Part shown: piece after piece, positions 20,877 to 32,197 of the stretch | Layout of the letters: each line of letters begins with the position of its first letter | Position numbering within the stretch: position 1 is the first letter of the stretch | Assembly: GCA_002099365.1 (NCBI GenBank) | Contig: MSED01000014.1 | Location: 62,001-126,000, forward strand | DNA from: Phialophora verrucosa | Taxonomy: Eukaryota; Ascomycota; Eurotiomycetes; Chaetothyriales; Herpotrichiellaceae | Reading direction: 5' to 3' | DNA: 64,000 nt | Translations under genes and position numbers: made by a program | Notes under the pieces: model-generated | What the model saw: only the letters and a program-made list of their open reading frames with translations | Told to the model about the DNA's origin: nothing | The model's database searches: none

Positions 20877-21505
20877 TGTTCCTTTCAGTCGGCGGGCGGC
20901 AGTCGAGCCAGAAAATAATGCTGTCAGCTCCTTTGAATGCTCGCGGTGTTAATGGTAATGGTTCAGTGAGTGGTGGTGTCGGTGGAGTTCGATTGTCACA
21001 GTGAGGCATTCGGATGTGGCAGCATAAACAAGCCGACGTTGGCCCAGCAGCGGGGCTCTTTGATAAGACCCCTTGGCTGGCAGGTTTGGCGAGCGCCCGG
21101 CGAGCCAGCCGTGCCAGCGAACAGGCATGACAGGCGCCCCCAGTTGCTGGCCCAATCATCTTTCAGGTCGTGCACTGGCGCTAAACGCTGATCTTTAAGG
21201 GGCACGACCCGCAAGCTGCAGGGATGCGAGGCCTCGCTCTCGCTCTTCCAGATATTTCGGTCGCAACTGAGGAGAGTCTTGCGACAAGATCTCAGGCGAT
21301 GAATGTCTGAACTCCTCGCCGTGGTCGCTTGCTAGAGCACCTGACACATTTTGCACCGACAGCATGAGCAACACCGTCGTCTAACCGCGTCAACCTGACT
21401 CTATCCACAAAGCCGCGATATGCTTGAGTGAAATTGGGTCGACAATCAAGTGATATCACGAAGACACTGGGTATTTGACCTGACTCACACGACTAGGACG
21501 ACGCA
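20877..21505. promoter_or_regulatory. Divergent promoter of EF-hand gene and AFI1
   Basis: 629 bp between two divergent starts. No element I can name; no gene. Confidence 0.45.
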
Positions 21506-23929
21506 ATGACCGAAACGCTTGTGTACCGACCTCACCCGCCTTTGGGACACTATGACCGTCCACGATCGACCTCTTCCAATTCCGGCTCCCATAAATCGAC
21601 CTTCTCTCACTACAAGGTCTCCTCTCAAACCTCGCTGGCCCCCCCCTCACCGAGAATCTCACATCGTTCTTCTCAGAGAGTCTCGACCGTGTACGAAGAT
21701 GGCCCATATCGTCCCTCGAAGCGACTACGGTCGCAGTATCCGCTCAATTCCAGTGAATCCCATGTGGAATATATCCTGGTCGCCTCGTTCGACATCGATC
21801 GGGGCCCGATAATGGAACATCAGTTTCCCGGCGCGATCAGTCCGGATGAGAACATGCTGGCAGAGCTGATGCTTCCAGACCAAACACACGTGCGGCAGCA
21901 GGACTGGACCATGTTCTTCCTGCACAAGGACGCCGGAACAAGTGAGGAGGACATGGCTGAACGAGCGGCTCGAAGGCGGCAGCGACATGCAAGACGACGT
22001 GGCAGGGAGGCGAGTGAAACCTCAAGTGTCGGCGGGGATGATGCCGAAGACGACACGAGCAGCGACGAAAGTGATGTGGACAGTCTGGACAGCCCTCCCC
22101 TGATGTACGTCCTCAACTTGGTCAACACCAAGCAAGACAGTACAGTCAAGAGAGGCGCGGTTGTCAAGGCGATGGCCATATGCACACGACATTCTTTCTT
22201 GCACATCTACAAGCCTCTGCTGCTACTGGCTCTGGAGGACTACTTCAAATCACCCACCCCCGACACGCTCGAACTCCTATACAATGCTCTCAACGCCATG
22301 GACCTGTCCCTGATGCCGAGGCTCTCGTTACTGGAGCGACACATCCTACAAGCCAGTGATGTCAAAGACATGTTCATCGAGAAGTTCGAGCAGATGATAT
22401 CCCAGCGTTTGGCGGATGAGGCCTTGGGTAAAGACCCGGAGGCGCCAGAATCACCAGTAAAGGCGGAGCCAAAGTACTCCGTCCCACGAGACACACATGA
22501 GTTCGAGTCAAAGATTGTCTACAACAGCATTCCTATACCTGTCAAGATTCCCACTGCCTTGTCCGCTGAGACAGTCGGCGACTTCTCGCTGATCAAGCTG
22601 GTCCAAATCTTTGGCACGCCGCATCAGACCCAGCCCCAACCTTTTGCGTTGCACCCTCACCTCACCACCTCGGGAGCTTTCACTCACCCTATCGTAGTCC
22701 TCATAAACGCCATGCTCACCGAGAAGCGAGTCATCTTCCTCGGCCACAACCGTCCGTCGGGGGAGGTGGCGGAAGCTGTTCTGGCGGCATGTGCCTTGGC
22801 CTCTGGCGGGGTGCTGAGAGGCTTCACCCGGCACGCATTTCCCTACACAGATCTCACCAAGATCGACGAACTTCTCAAGGTCCCCGGATTCATCGCCGGG
22901 GTCACCAATCCGGCGTTCTCCTATCATCCCGAATGGTGGGATCTGCTCTGTGACCTACCGTCCGGAAGGATGAAGATCTCTTCCTGCATTGAAGCGGCCC
23001 CCGTCACAGAAGGCACGACATTCTTCCATCACCATGGTCATTCCATTCTGAGCCAAAAAGACCTGAATCATTCGGATGCAACAGGGGATGTGCTTTTCAT
23101 GGACGACATCAGCCGTAGTATTGCCTCGCGAGCTGGCGAGTCCATCATCCGCGCCAAATTCCGCGCCTATATTACCAAGTTCACTCGTATCGCTGCGGCT
23201 TTTGAAGAAACCGTCTACGGCGCGAGCAGCCTTTCCGTGCTCCCACCAACGGAAATCGAAAAGCCCGACGCACCGGGCAGCACAGTCGCTCCCCGGCCCA
23301 TGTCGCTCAAATCTTCTAGCAAAAACCTCAAGGGCCACGGCTACGTCTGGCCTAACGACGAAGCCAAAACACGTGAACTCGCCGCCTCGGCGGCGCGTAT
23401 CGAAGGCTGGAGAAACACGCGGTCTTATTATGCATTCATCTTTGATTTAGCCTCTCATGCTTCTGACCCCAAGTCGCCGACTTCGCCGGTCAGCATGGCG
23501 AACATGCTTGCTCACGCGCCGGCCAAACCATATGTTGATCTGTATCATTCGCTCTCCAAGTTGAGGACTTTGCATCTGACGCCCACGGAGGCAGGGGCGA
23601 TCTATTTGGCGCTGGAGGCATACTGCACAGACTACGAGAGTATCCTCGAACTGCTGGAGATGGCGCCCCTGTCTGAAGCCGGGCTATTTTATGTCGGCCT
23701 GGGACTCTGGCATGAAGATCGCAGAGTAAGAGACGCGGTCACCACGTTGCTCGACAGAGTAAGGAAACATCCCGCAGGGCGGGTGTTCTTTAATCGGTTG
23801 GGTGGATGGGCCACGATGGGGTTCCAGCGCCGAGTGCAGGAGAAGGAGGCGAGCGCAAGGATCAGGCAGGCCGAGGCGGATGATATGCTCGGCCCGCTTG
23901 CGATCGACACGGATGTGAGACGCAGTTGA
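21506..23929 (+). CDS. AFI1: Afi1-type DENN/SPA protein (Arf3 interactor, polarity axis)
   Basis: Single exon, 807 residues. After a 75-residue disordered start comes the Afi1 docking region (VEYILVASFDIDRGPIMEHQ, FFLHKD), an acidic insert (GGDDAEDDTSSDESDVDS), then the DENN-like core (YVLNLVNTKQD, RGAVVKAMAICTRH, FTHPIVVLINAMLTEKRVIF, GFTRHAFPYTDL, VPGFIAGVTNPAF) and a SPA-type C-terminus. In yeast Afi1 binds the GTPase Arf3 at the cortex and helps keep the polarity axis; in hyphal fungi the role is presumed similar (tip growth, vesicle traffic). Start at the ATG in an ACGCAATG context, the first in frame. A terminal helix is rich in Arg/Glu. No intron needed. Confidence 0.87.
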   Translation: MTETLVYRPHPPLGHYDRPRSTSSNSGSHKSTFSHYKVSSQTSLAPPSPRISHRSSQRVSTVYEDGPYRPSKRLRSQYPLNSSESHVEYILVASFDIDRGPIMEHQFPGAISPDENMLAELMLPDQTHVRQQDWTMFFLHKDAGTSEEDMAERAARRRQRHARRRGREASETSSVGGDDAEDDTSSDESDVDSLDSPPLMYVLNLVNTKQDSTVKRGAVVKAMAICTRHSFLHIYKPLLLLALEDYFKSPTPDTLELLYNALNAMDLSLMPRLSLLERHILQASDVKDMFIEKFEQMISQRLADEALGKDPEAPESPVKAEPKYSVPRDTHEFESKIVYNSIPIPVKIPTALSAETVGDFSLIKLVQIFGTPHQTQPQPFALHPHLTTSGAFTHPIVVLINAMLTEKRVIFLGHNRPSGEVAEAVLAACALASGGVLRGFTRHAFPYTDLTKIDELLKVPGFIAGVTNPAFSYHPEWWDLLCDLPSGRMKISSCIEAAPVTEGTTFFHHHGHSILSQKDLNHSDATGDVLFMDDISRSIASRAGESIIRAKFRAYITKFTRIAAAFEETVYGASSLSVLPPTEIEKPDAPGSTVAPRPMSLKSSSKNLKGHGYVWPNDEAKTRELAASAARIEGWRNTRSYYAFIFDLASHASDPKSPTSPVSMANMLAHAPAKPYVDLYHSLSKLRTLHLTPTEAGAIYLALEAYCTDYESILELLEMAPLSEAGLFYVGLGLWHEDRRVRDAVTTLLDRVRKHPAGRVFFNRLGGWATMGFQRRVQEKEASARIRQAEADDMLGPLAIDTDVRRS

Positions 23930-25543
23930 AAGGCTGGTAGATATACTTGTGTATATGAATGAAGAGACGACCATTGAAGCATCTCCTGTCCGGTTGTTGG
24001 CCACTGTAGCAAACTCCAAATCCGACACTACCCCTTCCCAAAGAACACTCTAGTGGCCATCAGTCGGACTCCTCTCAGATCGATCGTGCCGAAGTGGTCG
24101 GCAGATCAAAATGTCTTTTCAGAATCCAGTTATCCACCAGCAGTATTTTGACCTGAGACTTCCTTTGAACTTGGATCTCACTTTGGATGTCCTTTCCACA
24201 CGGGACCCCCTCATTACTGTACCTATCTCCAGAAGATGACATGTCAGGGAGGGAGGGCCCTTTAAGTCGAGCCCCTCGTTGCCAGCAATGGCCTTGACCC
24301 GCATCCTCCTCCGTACAAGCGAGAAGACCTGCTCCCGCACGGCGTGGCCAGAGGAGGTATCGTATCGATTCGAGCGTGTCCTAATACTGCAATTCCAAAG
24401 TGGCGAGACTTCGCGGCACGTATTGCGTGGTTGGTCGCCTGTGGGAGTGTGTGTGTGGACTCTCGCGGCAGGATGGCCCAGTGGATGCTAGACATCTCCT
24501 TGCTATCATGTAAGGCCGTAATCGTAATGGGCAGGGGACAGACAAATGAGTAAACAACGGAATAAGGTCATTGTCCTCGGTACATAGAAAGGAGGAGAAC
24601 GGGTCGAGCCCTTCGATAGGTGGCGGCGAGGCCAAAGGGGTTTGGCGGGCTACATATGTACGTTTATACCCACGCCTACATACCCAGTCGGGGCACGCAG
24701 GACACGGCATGACATGGTATGCATGACACGACCGAATGTGCTTGAGAAACAAATGAGTCTGCATACGGGTCGGCGCGGTCGAAGTCAAACACTGTGGAAC
24801 GAATCGAATGGCGTTTTCGAAAAGAAGGGTGAGAAGGTGGCTCATCTTTCACTACGCGCTACGGAGTACGCAGTATACATATTAGGAACAGTAATAGAAC
24901 CGCGCCGACCGCCCTCGTACGGAGGATAATGATAGACGATCCCCGAGACGCGAGTCACGAAGCTATGCTCATGGATTCAAGGCTCTTTCAGTCAGGGAAA
25001 GAAGTTTTCGACGTTTTCCAAAAAGGTTCTCATTCTGTTATGTCCTGTTCTGTTTACTTTCGCCTCGTGAGTCTCGTTGATCGAGCAATGGTAATGTATC
25101 GTGGTATCTCTATCAAATCAAATGGTATAAACAACATGGTGGCCGTTCGGATGTCTCCCCCAACGGCTCAAATGTGACAATGCGGCGGCGGCGGCAGCAA
25201 CAGCAGGTTATTCGAGGTGCCAGCCGCGACGGACGTTGAGGATTGGACTTTTGTGTGATTTGGTGCGAAGGGGGTTGTTCTTGGTCCAGCAACCTGTTGA
25301 GACCTGGTTGGTCCGCCCGCCTGCCTGCTCCGCTACCTCGCAAGCACAAGTTCCCAGATTTTCTGTTGACAAGTTGAACATTCCTAGTTCCAGCGGTGCG
25401 TGATTCGCTCTCGCTCTCGTCTCGCTCCCGCTCGCTCCAGAATCCGATCCGACGCAATGCATAAGATTTGCTGTTCATGAAACACAAATGACGAAAGGGC
25501 AAGTGCCAAGCAAACGACCGATCGGCTCATGGGGGAGGAGGCC
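23930..25543. other. Intergenic, 1.6 kb, no gene found
   Basis: Region between two converging 3' ends. It has TACGGAGTA at 24860-24868, a short GTGTGTGTG run near 24448 and a GGC trinucleotide run near 25183. No frame shows a domain or coding-like splice structure. Confidence 0.5.
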
Positions 25544-27428
25544 TTAGAAGTTCTCCTTGCCCCAGACGAAGCTGAAGCCCTTGTCCCCTTCGCTGTACAT
25601 GTTGCACAGAATGTGGAGCTGCGAGCCTAGGCCCTTGGGACCACAGAAGAACACACCGGCCTCGCCGGGCGAGTGGAGCTTACGTATGGCCCGGAACACC
25701 ATGTCCCAGTTGGGGCGGCCGAAGTTGGTGGGTGTGCGCAGGCCGGTGATGGCGTCGGTGTCGCTGCTGTTGAGCATGATGTTGTTGGCATCCGAAGCGG
25801 AGATCTTGGCGGTGAGGTACTGTGGGGAGACTTGTTAGCATCGTGGGTAGAAAGGATGGGAAGAAAGCGTTGAGGCTTACAGCATGGATTTCAATGGCGT
25901 GTGCCTTGTCCTGGGCCTCGATGGCCTGCAACAGACTCTTGAACCACTCCAGTGTCCCGAAGTCACGGCACACCCAGAAGAAGTAGACTTTCCGGAGCCG
26001 CGACTGGCCGCCGCCACCTTGGCTCATGCGATACCAGATGGACTTGAGGATACTGGCGAAGGGAGTGACGCCAATCCCGGCGCCGACGAGCACGGCCGTC
26101 TCGAACTTGAAGACGTCTTCAGAAGCAGACCCAAAGGGCCCGTCGAGATAGATCCGCGGGAGGAGTTTCTGCAGCCCACCGGGTGCCATGGAGACGACTT
26201 CAGAGCGTGCTTTCTTGGCGCCTGCGTCTTTGCTCGCCTTGCCGTCGTCGCATCCGAGCGCCTTGCCGAGGGCTTTGGTGAAGTTGCCAACCATCCGTAC
26301 GTGCACGGAGATGTAGTCTTCCTCAGGCGCAGAGGTGAGGGTAAACGGGTGGTATTGCCAAATAGAGATTTCCGGACAGCAGAGGAAGATGTACTGCCCC
26401 GCTCGGGTCTTAGTCTTCTCCTTGTGCATCTGAATCTCCACGACGTTGCTGGGATGTTGAATGACCTTGGTGACGAACGTCTTGTGGCGGCCCCGAATCT
26501 CACGCAGAACTCTCTCCATGAGATAGGCGAAGCCGCCGTACATCCAGTATTCCCAGAAGACACCGGTGCCAAAGCAGAAGGGAGCAGTATCGGCCTTGAT
26601 CATACAGAAAGCGCCGTGCACGGACCAGAAGACGAAGAAGATGATGAACAGATGGTGCACCGACCAGAAGCGCTCATAGTTGGCTCGTCGCGGCTTCTCG
26701 ATCGAGGTGAAAAGCATTGCCATCAAGGCAAAGAGCATAATATAGCCGGACCAGCCGGGGCCGGTGGCAAAGTTAGCCTTCAAGAAGCCGACGAAGCCCA
26801 GGTTCGCCTTGGCGGCCAGTTGCGCAAAGTTGTTCCAGTGGGCAATCGTGTGGACCCATGTGAAGAAGACGATCGAATAGGCGACGAGTTTGTGGAAGGT
26901 GAGGTTCTTGTCAAACGGGACGATGCTGTTGAGGGGTGTTTGTCGGAGTAACGATATCAACGTCCTGCAGACGGGAAACAGGATCAACGCGATGTCGAAG
27001 TGGAGGACCAAAGCAGCGGATCTGGCGATGGGATACGTGATGCCGAACGTGGCTCGCGCGCCCGTGAGGTTGTCCTTGAGCTGGTAGTTCATAAACCCGA
27101 AGCCGAATATCAGCCCGTGAACCAGCACGAACACGGCCACGACAAATCTCCTCGACCCTTCGTTGACCATCCATCTCTCAAACCGCTCCCTCATGTTCAG
27201 ATCTCGAGGCGCTTCTCCACTGACTTCCCCCGACAGCAACATCCTAGAGAGCGGCGTCGATCGGGTTCGCTCCGCCATCGACGAGTTTGTCGACGCCGTG
27301 TTCGACCTGGCCAACGGTTTCTCGAGGTAATACATTGGAGCATTATTATGCGTCGTAGTATTCGACCGTCCCAGCGGTATGTCGGAAAAGTAAGAAGGAG
27401 GATAGGGTGGCGGCATTGAGATGTTCAT
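25544..27428 (-). CDS. noxB: NADPH oxidase, NoxB/Nox2 type
   Basis: Model complement(join(25544..25819,25881..27428)), 607 residues, 61-nt intron. Fungal Nox enzymes pass electrons from NADPH through FAD and two haems to O2, making superoxide for hyphal and sexual development or penetration. Seen: six hydrophobic spans; haem His pairs in FHKLVAYSIVFFTWVHTIAHW and FWSVHHLFIIFF..VHG; FAD motif HPFTLTSAPEED; NADPH sites GAGIGVTPFASILKSI and FFCGPKGLG; terminal FVWGKENF. The roughly 70-residue N-terminal extension before TM1 and the sequence GITYPIARSAALVLH fit NoxB rather than NoxA, which lacks the extension. No EF-hands, so not NoxC. Activation needs NoxR and Rac, not in this window. Two nearby in-frame ATGs (27428, 27416) are possible starts. 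Confidence 0.93.
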
Positions 27429-28943
27429 GGCGGTAAAGTACGATCCAAGGGCGGCGGTCTAGAACCACCTGACACCGTCGCGTTTCTGGCGGTGGTCCAC
27501 TGCCCACTGCAATTCGCAACCGTTGCTGTGGCAGGGCAGAGCCTCTGAGACGGTCCCCCAAGACGGTTTCGAAACAGCCAACTTGAGACAGGATCAGTGT
27601 GAGAAAGGCCTGACTCGCGAGACGGCACGTCACTCACCTCGTACAACTGGGAAACCACGGTGTTTCGCGCCAAGCAAGGCTGTTTGGGCTTGTGGGAAGC
27701 GAGATAAAGGTGCTCAACACCCCACGTCTATACAAGATCTAGCAACGTGCCCCGGGCAGATGAAGAGAAGAAGATGATCTGCACAGAGAAACAGAAGATC
27801 GGACCGGGAAGATCGAGAAATAGGGCTCCTGTTGAAGAAGCATCTTCGACGACCCCTTCGGCGCTTCATGCATCGTCGGTGGAGGTGAGTCTGTCAAGTT
27901 CCTGCAAATGTCAGGGGCAGGTTATCGGGGCGCTGATCCCGCTGCAAGCGCATGATCGGGCCTGTATAGGTCAGTAGGCACCCACTGTAAGTGCTTGCAT
28001 ACCCACAGCGCCGGTGACAAGCGTCGCGACCCAGCAAAGCGTGAAAGGGCCAGACGCCGTGGATGGAGCTTGGAACTGGACCTGGAAAAGGCCGCGAAGA
28101 GACTTTGGGAGACTGATTGGCGACGAGGCGAGGCCGGTGAAACACGCCAGGGGCCGAACCCGCTCACTTCACAGTTTGCTCACCTTTGCCGCTCAGCCTC
28201 CTTGTTTCACCGCTGCAAGGCTTTCCCACTCGGACTGCCTACGGAGTGCAGAGTACGAGTATGTACGGCTCTGTCAAAGTGGTATGCATTTCAGCTCGGA
28301 AGATGGCGAGAAGTGCCGAATTTTCACGAGCACGTGCTCCCGCAGCCTACTCGTACGAAGGAAGCCTTTCCCAGCCTTTGTGTGAACTGGGAACATCGGA
28401 GCGCGGCCTTCGCAAGCCGAACCAGCACTACGATTGGATGATGGCTCCTCTGTGGCCCTGCCCAGGCAACTAGGAACGATATGCCTGGGCAGGGCTGGGC
28501 GGCTGAAGTAACAAAGCACGTTCTGAAGCGCGTGAAATCACCGGGCACAGGGAGTCTCCTGGATGCACAAGTCCACGAAAACAGCCCAGGAGGAAGGGCT
28601 GGTAGCAAAAGCACAGTTGTCAGTCATCCTTAGAGCACGCCCTGGTGTAATGCAATCATAAGAGTTCATCCGAGATCGTGCTGTTGGACAAAACATCCCT
28701 CCGTAACGTTTGCGCCCGTTTCTCCCGTTGCTGGTCGTTGCATCCGTCGATGTAATGCATATGTCATATTGTGCCCGGCTGCTTTATCATGTCTCCGTCA
28801 AACTTGCAGCACCCTTTGCAGCCCAGCCCTTTTGCGTCCTGCGCCGAGGGTGCAATATTGTCGATTGCCGTATCATGATCCGTGCGACCTAGAATCTCGC
28901 TTAACGTCTAGCCGCCATCGCCGCCCGTCAGCTGCCACTCCAA
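27429..28943. other. NoxB promoter and UBC4 3' region; contains a perfect 14-bp hairpin
   Basis: 1.5 kb without a supportable gene. A near-match to the recurrent motif (TACGGAGTG) lies at 28240-28248. A perfect inverted repeat is at 28455-28495, listed separately. Confidence 0.5.
28455..28495. repeat. Perfect 14-bp inverted repeat (stem-loop)
   Basis: Arms GCCCTGCCCAGGCA (28455-28468) and TGCCTGGGCAGGGC (28482-28495) are exact reverse complements, with a 13-nt loop. It is GC-rich and lies between the NoxB promoter and the UBC4 3' end. There is no T-run, so it is not a Pol III or bacterial-type terminator. Confidence 0.75.
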
Positions 28944-29707
28944 CTAGATTGCGAACTTCCTCGTCCATTCTCTGGCTGTTGCCTCGTATCGAGCGCGGTC
29001 AGTCTTGTACACGTGAGCGATCTCCGGGACGAGAGGGTCGTCAGGGTTCGGATCGGTAAGCATGGAGCAGATGGAGAGGAGGACTGTCATGGATGTTAGC
29101 ATCTCAGTTGTACAAGAATCCTCATTCTGTCATCCATACCTTTCGATATCGTCAGAGCCGGGCTCCACTGGTCTCGCAGAATGTCCAAACAGATGCTGCC
29201 GTTGGAGTTGATGTTGGGATGGTAGATTCGGGTTGTGAAGTTGACCTTGGGTGGCTTGAAGGGGTAGTCTGTGGGAAAGTGGATGGCAAGGAAGAAGACA
29301 CCGCCTTGGAACGGGCTGTCACTCTGCAGAAAGAGTCAGTCTCGGCCAAACTTTGCGTGGACGTATCGAGGTCGAGCTTACAGGGCCCATGATTGTCGCT
29401 TGCCAGTGGAACTGTACATGAACGTCAGCTGGAGCCTGAGTTTGTAGAAGCCGTCCGACCGCTGAACGAGGGAGCGGTCGGCGGCACACCAGGGAGTTAA
29501 CATACCAGATCATCTCCCATAGGGCCGGCTGAGCATGACGAAGGAGGATCACTATGGCCAACGTGTGTCAGTATTCTCGTGCTCCATGCGATACCCCGTG
29601 TTCAGGTTTCGGGCTCCGTTCTGCCACGATCTTGGTGGAACAAAGCGACCAAATAAGACTCACCGGCCGAGATCCGTCAGTTCCTTGTTGATTCGCTTCA
29701 AAGCCAT
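28944..29707 (-). CDS. UBC4: Ubiquitin-conjugating enzyme E2, Ubc4/UBE2D type
   Basis: Model complement(join(28944..29083,29140..29323,29382..29411,29506..29551,29664..29707)), 147 residues, the exact length usual for Ubc4. It carries ubiquitin as a thioester and hands it to many E3 ligases for turnover of short-lived and abnormal proteins. Seen: MALKRINKELTDLGRDPP start, HWQATIMGP, FFLAIHFPTDYPFKPPKV, the HPN turn (YHPNINSNG) and active-site Cys85 in SICLDILRDQWSPALT, ending YEATAREWTRKFAI. Four introns; exon 3 is only 30 nt. Every splice junction restores strongly conserved family sequence, so the model is secure. Confidence 0.96.
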
Positions 29708-30378
29708 TGCGGAAGTTGTGGGTTATGTGAGTTGTAGAGAGAGTTCTGAAGTAGAGGGGTACGATATCGAGTGAACGTGGGGCTGCGATCTGAGTCAACC
29801 TTGTGTAATGCGCAAGGTGATAAGTTGGAACTGCGAGAGCCGGACGGACCTGCAGGATTCGGCGTGCGAGATAGATTTGAGGAGAGAACGAAGCACTCGC
29901 AGATAGAGACGTGGTTTTGTCAAGATGTTTGTCACTTGACCAACTTGATGGTTGTCACAGGTATATGTGGTGGAGGAAGAGAGATCGTTCGGCTGAAAAG
30001 GCGTCAATGACGCCTCGCCGTACTTGCCTTGGGCGTTAGTGTTACGAGCACCTTCCACTGCGTGTTGGGCAGTGCTTCGAGCCTGACAGCCTGGCAGCGC
30101 CCAATGACGACCGCCTCCCGTTCCTTTTTTTCATCGCCACCATTAGACTCGAATGACAAAGCAATAACTGGCCGCCGGTGGCAGCGATTAAACTATCAAC
30201 GCCAGACAAAAACTCTGGTTTCCTTCCCGCTCTTCCGCTCAGAAGAGCTACGGTCCTCCATCTGTATTACATACTCGACCGACAAATTCGTCTGGCCTTG
30301 TGTGCTTGGTGTTAAATGCTTTTTTTTCTGAATTTTTACATACGTACAATGAGACCCGCTGCTGTAGAAGGTCGAGGT
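29708..30378. promoter_or_regulatory. UBC4 promoter and glutaryl-CoA dehydrogenase 3' end
   Basis: 671 bp spacer with a T-run at 30308-30318 near the dehydrogenase 3' end. No gene seen. Confidence 0.45.
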
Positions 30379-31659
30379 TTAGCAGAAAGCCTGGAGGCCA
30401 GTGATGGCTCTTCCCAGTATCAAAGCATGGATATCACTCTGTCCTTCATACGTCTGGGTCACAAACAGATTCGAAACGTGCCGTCCGATGTGGTACTCGT
30501 CGCTGACCGCGTTTCCACCGAAAATTTCCTGCAGGTGCCTGGCGTTCACCAACGCTTGGTCACAATTCTGTCTCTTGATCATCGAAATCATTTCGGGAGT
30601 GACCTTCCCCTCATCCTTCAGCCTGCCCACCTGGTAGGCAGCAGCAAGGCCGAAGGCGGCATCTGTCGTCGCATCGGCTAACTTCTTCTGCACGAGCTGG
30701 TACTTGGCGATGGGGTTGTTCTTGAACTGTTTTCGCTCCAGAGCGTACTCTCTGGCCCGCTGTATACAGTCCTCGAGGGCACCCATCGTTCCCCACGCGA
30801 TGCCGTACCGGGCCGAGTTGAGGCAGGAGAAAGGGCCTTTCAGTCCTTCAACTTCCGGGAACATGTTCTCTTTGGGCACGGGACATTCGTCCAGCTGGAT
30901 CATGCCCGTGATGGAGGCGCGTAGTCCGTTCTTGTCCTTCAAGGGCGGCGTTTCGAGCGTGCCCGGAGGACACTTCTCTCTTTCGACCAAGAAGCCTCGG
31001 ATCTTCCCCGTCTCTTGCAGTTTCGCCCACACGAGCAGGACATCGGCAATGGGCGAGTTGGTGATCCACGTCTTGGCACCTGACAGCGAGAAATACCCTT
31101 CTTTGGAGGGATGCGGCTTCGCAGTCGTCTCCATCGAACCGGGGTCAGAGCCATGGTTAGGCTCGGTCAGACCGAAACAGCCCACCAATTTTCCCCTCGC
31201 CAACTTCTCCAGAAACCTGTCCTTTTGCTCTTGGGTGCCGAATTCGTCAATAGGCCCCATGACCAACGAGCTCTGCACAGACATGCCTGAGCGGTATCCC
31301 GAGTCCACTCTCTCAACTTCCCGTGTTATGAGACCGGCAGCAACGTTGCTCACACCGGCACAGCCGTGGCCTTTGATAGTCGCACCCAGTAGACCGAGCT
31401 CGCCCATCTCTTCCAGAATTTTCTTATCGTAGTCTTCCTTGCGGTACGCCTCCAGTACCCTGGGAAGCAGCCGCTCTTGACAGTAGGAATGTGCCGTCTC
31501 TTGGATCGCTTGTTCCTCTTCGGTCAGAAAGTTGGACAGGTTGAGTGGGTCTTCCCATCTGAAGGTAGCTGCGGAGGAGGCATGTCTGCGCGAAGCCGCA
31601 CGCGCAGCCAAGTTGGAGCGTGCCCGCACAGCGCGACTGAGAAGGTGCCGTGACAGCAT
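30379..31659 (-). CDS. Glutaryl-CoA dehydrogenase (acyl-CoA dehydrogenase family), mitochondrial
   Basis: Single exon, 426 residues, ATG start confirmed. Oxidises and decarboxylates glutaryl-CoA to crotonyl-CoA in lysine, hydroxylysine and tryptophan breakdown, passing electrons to ETF. Residues 1-30 are Arg/Ala/Ser-rich without acids, a mitochondrial presequence (MLSRHLLSRAVRARSNLAAR). Family landmarks: GCFGLTEPNHGSDPGSMETTA (substrate/flavin), KTWITNSPIADVLLVWAK, GFLVERE, ARYGIAWGTMGALEDC, RKQFKNNPIAKYQLVQ, RQNCDQALVNARHLQEIFGG, and the catalytic base Glu405 in TYEGQSDIHALILGR. The early EEEQAIQETAHSYCQERLLP segment is characteristic of this subfamily. It ends LQAFC with no peroxisomal signal. 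Confidence 0.94.
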   Translation of the reverse strand: MLSRHLLSRAVRARSNLAARAASRRHASSAATFRWEDPLNLSNFLTEEEQAIQETAHSYCQERLLPRVLEAYRKEDYDKKILEEMGELGLLGATIKGHGCAGVSNVAAGLITREVERVDSGYRSGMSVQSSLVMGPIDEFGTQEQKDRFLEKLARGKLVGCFGLTEPNHGSDPGSMETTAKPHPSKEGYFSLSGAKTWITNSPIADVLLVWAKLQETGKIRGFLVEREKCPPGTLETPPLKDKNGLRASITGMIQLDECPVPKENMFPEVEGLKGPFSCLNSARYGIAWGTMGALEDCIQRAREYALERKQFKNNPIAKYQLVQKKLADATTDAAFGLAAAYQVGRLKDEGKVTPEMISMIKRQNCDQALVNARHLQEIFGGNAVSDEYHIGRHVSNLFVTQTYEGQSDIHALILGRAITGLQAFC

Positions 31660-32197
31660 GGCGAAGGTGTGTCAGTTGTGGAAGAGAATGCGAGAAGGAC
31701 AGGGAGCGCACGATCCTTGGGATATGTATTCAGATTTCGACGGGCGTCGGCGAAAGTGGTTCAATGCTTTGCTGCGCCGGATCAAAGAACCTCGGCGATA
31801 TTTCAAGGCTCCATCAAGCAAGCGTTGGGGTCACAAGGGTCAGTTCCCACTGACCTCTACCATTTTCCTTAATTCAAAGGTCCGAAGGCAATCCAGTATC
31901 AGTGGGGCCGTTAAATGTCTCGCACAGTCACCGCTTATCCAGCAGGGCAGGTCACAAACCTCCTTGAACTGTGTTCTGCCACGACAAAGCCCATGCATGC
32001 CACAAGCACCCACTAATGCGGCGACGTAGCCTGGCGCCAGCGGAGCAAAGGGCCCCCGACGCACTCTCGACGTCATTGCAGGTGCATGAACGCGACCTGC
32101 AAGCCACTCTGCGCGTACTCGTACTTCGCGGATTTCTGTCCTGCGTCGACGTTCACTCCCCTCATCGTCTCTTGACAACAGCGTCGCTCTCTACAAG
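31660..32197. promoter_or_regulatory. Divergent promoter of glutaryl-CoA dehydrogenase and FEN1
   Basis: 538 bp between two starts on opposite strands. An ACGCGT-type MCB box, expected for replication genes, was looked for and not found as a clean match. No gene. Confidence 0.45.

Noticed and set aside
25884..26951. 355-codon antisense frame over NoxB
   Set aside because: Opposite strand of a conserved oxidase; no motif of its own.
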